Below, piece by piece: positions 51,909-56,903 of a stretch of 56,903 nucleotides of DNA. The position numbers were made by a program, and so were the translations under genes. The notes beneath the pieces were generated by a model. It was not told the origin of the DNA. It did not search any database and was given only the letters and a program-made list of their open reading frames with translations. The stretch covers positions 1 to 56,903 of the forward strand of contig NZ_QPLT01000021.1 in assembly GCF_003666015.1 (NCBI RefSeq), in the 5' to 3' direction. The DNA comes from Halorubrum sp. Atlit-26R (GTDB taxonomy: Archaea > Halobacteriota > Halobacteria > Halobacteriales > Haloferacaceae). Within the stretch, counting starts at the first letter, position 1. Every line of letters starts with the position of its first letter.

Positions 51909-53345
51909 TCAGGTTCGCCCGGAGGTCTGCGCGTTCACGACCGACCGGACGGCGTCCGCGGAGATGGACCCGAGCCGGGAGTCCTCTCGCAGGGTTTCGA
52001 GGATCGTTTGGGGCCGCTCGCCGAACTGGAACTCGAGGAACATCCCGGAGCTCGGGCCGTGGCTGCGGCGTTCGAAGTCCACGAGCGAGTAGGTCGTCAG
52101 CTCCTTCATCTTGTTGACGTACGTCTCTTGGTGGTACTGGTCGACGTCGATCGCGTCCGTGAGGTACTGGTAGACGCGGTACCCGGTCGTGCTGCGAGCG
52201 GAACCGTCGTTCCGCTGGGCCGCGACCGCCGCCGTCGCGTAGAGACAGAGCTTCTTTTGGGTGCTTATGCCCCGGATCACTTCGAGAACGCGGTTCTTCT
52301 CGACCCGCGCCTGCGCCCGGCGGACGTGCGACTCGGTGACGCGACTCTCCCCCTCGCGTTCGGCGAGTTCACCGGCGACCCGCATCAGGTCGATCGCCTT
52401 CCGCGCGTCGCCGTGCGTCTGCGCCGCGAACGCCGCCGCGAGCGGGATGACGTCGTCGTCGACGACCCCCTCGCGAAACGCGTCCTTCCGGCGGCGGAGT
52501 ATCGACTGGAGCTGGTCGGCGTCGTAGTCGTCGAAGTGGACGTCCTCGGGGGTGAACGAACTCAGCGCCCGGCTGCCGACGGCTTCCATCAGCTTGGTGT
52601 CGTTCGAAATCGCCACGACCGAGACGAACGCCGAGAGCCCGTCGTCCGCTCCCGCCCGAGACAGCTGGTACAACAGGCGTGAGAACGCCGGCTCCTGCTT
52701 GTCGCGCCGCCCGACGAGCATGTCGAGCTCGTCGAGGACGAACACGACGGAGTCGAAGTTCTCGTTCAGGATTCTGAAGAGCTCGTCCCACTTCTCTTTG
52801 GTCGCGACCCCGTGTTTCGGGACCGCGACCTCGACGTCGGCCTGCTCCGCCGCCTGCTCCGCGAGCTCGTACACCGCGGTGCCGAGGGTGTCGAGGTCCT
52901 GGCAGTTGACCTCGATCGTGCCGAAGCCGAGCTCCCGACCGTCGCAGATCCGGGCGATGTTGTTGCACACCGCCTTCGTGATGAGGGACTTCCCCGTCCC
53001 CGAGGGTCCGTAGAGGAAGAGGTTCGGCGGTCGGTTGTCGCCGAGCGCGACCCGCAACATTCTGGTGACCTCGCGGAGCTGATCGTCGCGGCCGACGATC
53101 CGGTCCTCCTCGACGACGTAGTTCGGATCGAGGAGGGCGCGGTCGCGTATCAACCCGTCCTCGTCGTCGAACTCGAGCAGCATGTCTTCGATCGACTGGG
53201 AGCCGGACGCGTCCGCGGCGGCCGAGCCGCCCCGGTAGGCGGAGTTCCCTTGAGCCGCGTCTGCTGCGGCCTCCGTCTCTCTCCCGGACCCGTCCTCTGA
53301 CTGGCCCGCCCCGGATCGGGCGTTCTCGGAGCGGTCGATCCCCAT
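51909..53345 (-). CDS. orc1: Orc1/Cdc6 replication initiator (second copy)
   Basis: This 478-residue initiator starts at ATG 53345 (MGIDRSENARSGAGQSEDGS), with an acidic, disordered N-terminus of about 65 residues. Walker A is LFLYGPSGTGKSLITKAV, Walker B is VVFVLDELDMLVG, sensor 1 is SVVAISNDTKLMEAVG, and sensor 2 is THGDARKAIDLMRVAGELAE. The C-terminal winged helix contains GYRVYQYLTDAIDVDQYHQE and VNKMKELTTYSLVDFERRSH. It is clearly not a close relative of the first copy and should recognise a different set of origin boxes. Repeats with a conserved AT-CGAT core lie directly upstream at 53427-53845. Confidence 0.96.
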   Translation of the reverse strand: MGIDRSENARSGAGQSEDGSGRETEAAADAAQGNSAYRGGSAAADASGSQSIEDMLLEFDDEDGLIRDRALLDPNYVVEEDRIVGRDDQLREVTRMLRVALGDNRPPNLFLYGPSGTGKSLITKAVCNNIARICDGRELGFGTIEVNCQDLDTLGTAVYELAEQAAEQADVEVAVPKHGVATKEKWDELFRILNENFDSVVFVLDELDMLVGRRDKQEPAFSRLLYQLSRAGADDGLSAFVSVVAISNDTKLMEAVGSRALSSFTPEDVHFDDYDADQLQSILRRRKDAFREGVVDDDVIPLAAAFAAQTHGDARKAIDLMRVAGELAEREGESRVTESHVRRAQARVEKNRVLEVIRGISTQKKLCLYATAAVAAQRNDGSARSTTGYRVYQYLTDAIDVDQYHQETYVNKMKELTTYSLVDFERRSHGPSSGMFLEFQFGERPQTILETLREDSRLGSISADAVRSVVNAQTSGRT

Positions 53346-53910
53346 GGACCGGGGGAGACGGCGGGCGGATAAAAAGCTTCGCTCAGTCCGACAGGTTCCG
53401 ACGACTCGTTCGACGAAGCGAGCAGACACACCCCTCTATCGATCTGTTCTGCGCTTCGGACGGGCGGTGGGGGCGTCGAGCGCGGTGCGCCGATCGCTGG
53501 CGGATATCACCGTGTCCGGATGCGAGGCGGCCGGTCTCACCACGCGACCGGCCCTCTCCTCCCGTTCGTCTGTTCCGTCTGTCTACTTTCGTTATCAACA
53601 CACACACACCGCTATCGACGACACACACACACCGCTATCGATGTGTTCGATACGAACGACCGCCGACGGTCTATCCGCTCTCTCCCCGAGGTTGACGCCC
53701 GAACCGTCGACCGTCGGCGCCTGTGCGTCGGGGGCGACTCGCGATCGCATCCGCGAGCGTCGACCAGGCGGTCAAAACAGATCGATAAGGGGGTGTGGGT
53801 CCCTTTCGACGGCACCGTCGAACACATCGATAGCGGTGTGTCTCCCGCCTCGACGGTCCGGTAGGAGGTTCATACCCGACAGCTGCGTGGCAGACGAGCT
53901 GGTAGGAGAG
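53346..53910. other. Second candidate origin with ORB-like repeats
   Basis: No gene is supported in these 565 bases. Repeats with core CACACCGCTATCGATNTGTTC (complement GAACACATCGATAGCGGTGT) occur in one orientation at 53427-53450 (CACACCCCTCTATCGATCTG), 53599-53619 (partial, CACACACACCGCTATCGACG) and 53622-53649, and in the other at 53774-53802 (ACAGATCGATAAGGGGGTGT) and 53819-53845. The groups are thus inverted, as in the first origin. No clear AT-rich unwinding stretch lies between them; TCGTTATCAACACACACAC at about 53589 is the most AT-rich spot. Position next to an orc1 gene and the symmetry support an origin, but less strongly than at 8390-8940. Confidence 0.7.
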
Positions 53911-54446
53911 TTATAACGCCGAACAATCGGCGTCGTGACGGGCCCGGCTGACTGCCTGCGTCATCGCCTCCCGGTTCGCCCACGCGTAGTTCGCGGCGGC
54001 GTACATCGCGGCCCGATAGTCGGCGGTGACCCGCTCGCGCAGCGGCGCGTCGATCAGCTGTCGGTCGGGACGGGAGTCGGCCATCTCCGGGAATGACCTC
54101 TCGAACCGGCGGCTGTGTTCGGTACACGTCTGGTGGCCGAGCCCCCGCGACCCGGAGTGTATCGGTATTTCATGATCGCGCGGTCGCGCGCGAGGCCGAA
54201 CGCGTCCCCGGTCGCTTCGTCCTACACGCCGGCGACGCGCTGGACTTCGAGGAAGTGGTTCCCGGAGCCGAGCGATCCGACCTGATTGCGGCCCCGGTTT
54301 CGCGCCTCCGCGGGGACCTCGTCGGGGTCGCCGTCGAGCCGACCGTTCTCCTCGCAGTGATCGAGGTCGGCCGCCGTCGCGTGGCCGTTGTCGAGCATCC
54401 ACTCCATCCCCCGTTCGAGGATCCCCCGCAGGTCGCCATCGCCGTC
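53911..54446 (-). pseudogene. rtcB: rtcB remnant (RNA ligase)
   Basis: Two frames together give a piece of the tRNA-splicing ligase RtcB. The first has GDLRGILERGMEWMLDNGHA, NRGRNQVGSLGSGNHFLEVQ and RVAGV, then TAG at 54222-54224, then DEATGDAFGLARDR. The second continues IPIHSGSRGLGHQTCTEHSR, PDRQLIDAPLRERVTADYRA and MYAAANYAWANREAMTQAVS. Both belong to the family's central region (GSGNHFLEV and IHSGSRGLGHQ hold metal ligands). The N-terminal part of about 190 residues and the C-terminal part of about 200 are missing. Stop, frameshift and truncation at both ends mark a dead gene. Confidence 0.85.
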
Positions 54447-54730
54447 GGCACGGATGCGACGTCTTGGAGCGCAACGACGCGCGGTTCATCGGACCCGAGG
54501 GCGAGTACCTCGTTCGGTGTGTTAGCCGTACAATACCTCGAAAATTACAATCATACAAGTGTAATGGAACGGGGTGACGGACGGCCCGTCACGGGTAGTC
54601 CCCGAGGTGAGTAGGAAGATCCTTCCGCGGCGTATACACCGCCTACTCCGTGCGGAACGGAGTCGCTCGGTCCGATTCGGTGCGAGACTCGGGTCTCCCG
54701 GAACGCTCATCGAGTCTTCCCGAAGCCGGA

Positions 54731-55045
54731 TCAATCGTACGTCAGTCCCCGCAGCGCGTACCGGTAGGTCCGTCGCTCCTTCCTGACGAGGAGGAACTGT
54801 CCCTCGTCCGTTCGTTCGAGCCTGTCGAAGTGAGCGCCGAGGTTCCCCGGATTGAGCGAGTCGCCGTCGGCGGACAGGACGAACCGAAGGGTCGCCGTCG
54901 GATGCGCCACGTCGTCGGTCTGTCGCGCCTCGACCGCGAGCAGCTCGCCCTGTTCGCGGACGTCGACGTCCCCGGTGAGCTCCCAGGCGTGGTCGCGGTA
55001 GCGCAGTTCCTTTCCGTCGAGGTCACTCTAGCGAGATCTAGCCAT
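54731..55045 (-). pseudogene. Conserved small protein with in-frame TAG at codon 6
   Basis: The frame from the stop TGA at 54731 up to ATG 55045 reads MARSR, TAG (55028-55030), then SDLDGKELRYRDHAWELTGD, VDVREQGELLAVEARQTDDV, NPGNLGAHFDRLERTDEGQF and RRTYRYALRGLTYD. The part after TAG is a complete-looking acidic haloarchaeal protein of about 98 residues, but it has no ATG, GTG or TTG start just after the TAG. The normal start codon seems to have been lost. The function is unknown. Confidence 0.6.
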
Positions 55046-55183
55046 ACCAACTATTCCGAGCGGTCCCTGATTGCTTTTTCGCCGGTGCCGGGCAACATCG
55101 CTCGACGGTCGGTCGGCTGCGTCTCTCGACGCCGGGTCGACCACGTCGCCCGACCCTCGCTCGGTAGCACCGATCCCGGCCCG

Positions 55184-55366
55184 TCACTCCTTGAAAGCGT
55201 AGGCGGTGACCCGAACGTCGACCGTCGTCGCCCGCCCGCTGAGGTCGTCTTCGACGTACCGCTCCGCGAAGCGTTCCGCCGCACCGCGAGCAGCGAACAC
55301 GCGCTCCCCGACGACTCGCCACACGCCGCTCTCTCGACGCTCGACCGCGTAGATTGTCTCTGTCAC
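55184..55366 (-). CDS. Small conserved haloarchaeal protein
   Basis: GTG 55366 starts a 60-residue protein: VTETIYAVERRESGVWRVVG, ERVFAARGAAERFAERYVED, DLSGRATTVDVRVTAYAFKE. The alternation of strand and helix suggests a small alpha/beta or ferredoxin-like fold. Codons upstream of GTG in the same frame give Arg/Ser/Pro-rich sequence and are not taken. Function unknown. Confidence 0.6.
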   Translation of the reverse strand: MTETIYAVERRESGVWRVVGERVFAARGAAERFAERYVEDDLSGRATTVDVRVTAYAFKE

Positions 55367-55440
55367 TGTGGGCGCACCCGGATCGACAGTCTCCGCCGAG
55401 CGCCACCAGGGTTTCGGCCGCGACAACGAGCGACGCGACA

Positions 55441-55494
55441 CGCTCGCGTTCGGGTATCTACGCGACGCGCTCGCATTCGGGCATCTACGCGACG
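55441..55494. repeat. Two tandem 27-base repeats
   Basis: Units 55441-55467 and 55468-55494 differ at two positions; the shared core is TTCGGG.ATCTACGCGACG, with a partial third copy after it. They lie between two minus-strand genes and are not coding on either strand in a way I trust. Confidence 0.55.
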
Positions 55495-55588
55495 CGGTCG
55501 GCGCCCACGTGTCCGCGCTCCGGCGTCTTCTCCGTCGAGCGCGGTGGTGGGGAACACGAGGGGGTCGCTGAGTCGTATCGCTCCGCTA

Positions 55589-56728
55589 TCACGCACCGAC
55601 GCTCGATCTGAATCCGCGCTGTATCGTGAGCGCGTGCGCGAAATCGGCGTCGGAGAGCACACCGGTGACGACGCCGCCCTCCTCGACGAGGAGCGCCGAC
55701 GTTCCCGCCTGTTGGAGGGTCGTCAGCGTCTCGAACGCGTCGGCCGTCGACCGGACGCGGACCGCGTCCCGCATCACCCGCTCGACGGAAGTGACGTCGC
55801 GTTCAGTCGCCGGAACGTCCCGGAGGTCGTCGAGTCCGACGATACCGACCGGGCGGCCCGAGGCGTCGGTGACGGGGTAGACGGCCTGCCGCTCGCGGAC
55901 CAGTCGGTCGACGAACTCGGCGACCGTCGCGTCGGCGGCCACCGTCTTCGGGTCGCGGGTCATGATGTCGTTCACGGACAGGCCGCGCAGCAGCTCGTCG
56001 GTCAGGACGGCCCGGGACTCGGTCGTCGCGGCGCCGTACAGGAACAGCGCGAGCAGGACCAGGATGAGGTTGAACGCCAGGATCCCGACGGCGGCGAACA
56101 GGAAGGCGAACACGACGCCGACGCGCGCCGCGGTCCGCGTCGCCAAGTCGTACGGCCGCGAGCGGGCGAGCAGCGCTCGAAGCACCCGACCGCCGTCCAT
56201 CGGGAACGCCGGCAGCAGGTTGAAGATCGCCAGCGTCACGTTCACGATCGCCAGCCAGCCGACGACGAAGCGGAGGGCCTGAAACTGCTCCGGAACGACG
56301 AGGAGGACCGCGTAGCTGACGCCGCCGACGAGAACGCTCACGATCGGGCCGGCGATAGCGATCCAGAACTCGCGATTCCACTCTCGGGGGACCGAGGTCA
56401 GCGACGCGATCCCGCCGAGGATCCAGAGCGTGATCGACTCGATCTCGAGCCCGTACCGGAGCGCGACCCACGAGTGACCGAGCTCGTGGAGCGTGACGCC
56501 GACGAACAGCCCGAGCGCGGCCGCGACCCCGATGATCCACGGGGTCGCGCCGGCACGGAGGACCGAGAGATCGAACCCGACGCCCGTGAGCGCCTCGATG
56601 AGCCCGGCGTAGAACTCGATCTGTCCGCCGGACCCGATCAGCTAGGCGAGGATCGGGAGGAACACTAGCAGCGACGTGTTGACTCGGATCGGAATGCCCC
56701 ACACCGTCGCTATCGTGTAGCTTCGCAT
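55589..56728 (-). pseudogene. Site-2 protease (M50) with CBS pair, TAG at codon 29
   Basis: The frame from 56728 reads MRSYTIATVWGIPIRVNTSL, LVFLPILA, TAG (56642-56644), then LIGSGGQIEFYAGLIEALTG. After it come the zinc motif VTLHELGHSWVALRYG (about 79-94), NLLPAFPMDGGRVLRALLA (second metal region), several membrane helices, and two CBS domains (SVNDIMTRDPKTVAADATVA; VERVMRDAVRVRSTADAFET). The full length would be 379 residues, normal for this intramembrane protease family. No ATG, GTG or TTG lies between the TAG and HELGH that could restart the catalytic part. TAG differs by one base from TGG, and Trp fits this membrane segment. Confidence 0.85.
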
Positions 56729-56771
56729 AGGTGTTCTCTTCTCGACCGGCGTATTTAGTCTCCGGGCCGAC

Positions 56772-56903
56772 GGCGGCGTCGCGTTAAGTTAGAGGATGAG
56801 GCGCTCGACTTCAGAGTGTCTATGGCCGAAACCGAGCGCCTCAGCGAACGTATCGCGTGGATCGACTTGTCGTTTGTGGAGCGAGATCGAACGCCGCGAT
56901 GGG
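56772..56903 (+). mobile_element. IS6-type insertion sequence, left end, running off the window
   Basis: GGCGGCGTCGCGTTAAGTTA at 56772-56791 looks like the terminal inverted repeat of haloarchaeal IS6-type elements, which often contain CGTTAAGTT. It is followed at 56822 by a transposase start. The element lies 44 bases upstream of the start of the M50 gene. The other end is outside the window. Confidence 0.55.
56822..56903 (+). CDS. IS6-family transposase, N-terminal part
   Basis: ATG 56822 opens MAETERLSERIAWIDLSFVE, then RDRTPRWG, running off the window end. The pattern LS....WIDL.FVERDRTP is the usual N-terminus of haloarchaeal IS6-family transposases (ISH14/ISH15-like). Only 27 residues are visible, so the exact element cannot be named. 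Confidence 0.65.
   Translation, partial: MAETERLSERIAWIDLSFVERDRTPRW

Noticed and set aside
55441-55494. Possible CRISPR array
   Set aside because: Only two full adjacent units and no spacers.
54650-56668. 672-codon plus-strand frame at the right end
   Set aside because: Antisense to the site-2 protease and small genes, which show clear motifs. It has repeats of Arg/Asp/Glu from mirrored codons.

Overview
The window is haloarchaeal chromosomal or megaplasmid DNA: high GC, very acidic proteins, Orc1/Cdc6 initiators, twin-arginine (Tat) leaders, PGF-CTERM, HalOD1, DUF7344 and bat-type HTH proteins, and many leaderless start codons with a promoter box about 26-34 bases upstream. The gene styles fit the Halorubrum group, but the genus is an inference. 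Mobile-element fragments sit at both ends: a TnpB C-terminus at the left and the start of an IS6-type transposase at the right.

Bases 1-13,000 hold a carotenoid oxygenase, an arsR-arsM arsenite methylation operon behind a large palindromic operator, a pair of PH-domain membrane proteins, DoxX-like and YjdF-like membrane proteins, and an orc1 gene with a well-formed replication origin: inverted arrays of origin recognition boxes (ORBs) around an AT-rich segment. These are followed by a divergent protein with an FtsZ-like C-terminus, a cupin, RNase HI and a DUF4397 protein. Bases 13,200-15,600 encode a Tat-exported protein with three tandem copies of a module separated by acidic linkers.

Bases 15,700-36,800 form a surface-glycoconjugate locus: HAD phosphatase, ATP-grasp ligase, GT2 glycosyltransferase, two polysaccharide deacetylase-type proteins, NAD-sugar epimerase, two FemAB-like transferases, a GNAT, an alkaline-phosphatase-superfamily hydrolase, a methyltransferase, a flippase, a Tat-exported beta-helix protein and a large polytopic membrane protein. 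Together they plausibly make, decorate and export a lipid-linked glycan. Many of these genes share a promoter box ATAACAAA.

Bases 37,000-50,000 carry a PKD-repeat PGF-CTERM surface protein, a PEP-synthase/rifampicin-phosphotransferase-like enzyme, two convergent paralogous winged-helix regulators, a DUF4397 lipoprotein and a bat-type regulator. Bases 50,000-56,900 hold a Gln/Ala-rich protein with a frameshifted Hsp20 gene, then a second orc1 with its own, different family of ORB-like repeats, then a decaying tail: an rtcB remnant, a conserved small gene with an in-frame TAG, and a site-2 protease gene with a TAG at codon 29, next to the IS6-type element.

The most notable points are two initiator/origin units with distinct repeat families only 45 kb apart (plus one stray second-type repeat at 15,667), the shared ATAACAAA promoter element, the shared C-terminal module of two Tat-exported proteins, and a set of single-base lesions that are either real pseudogenes or consensus errors. 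I saw no tRNA, rRNA or CRISPR array.
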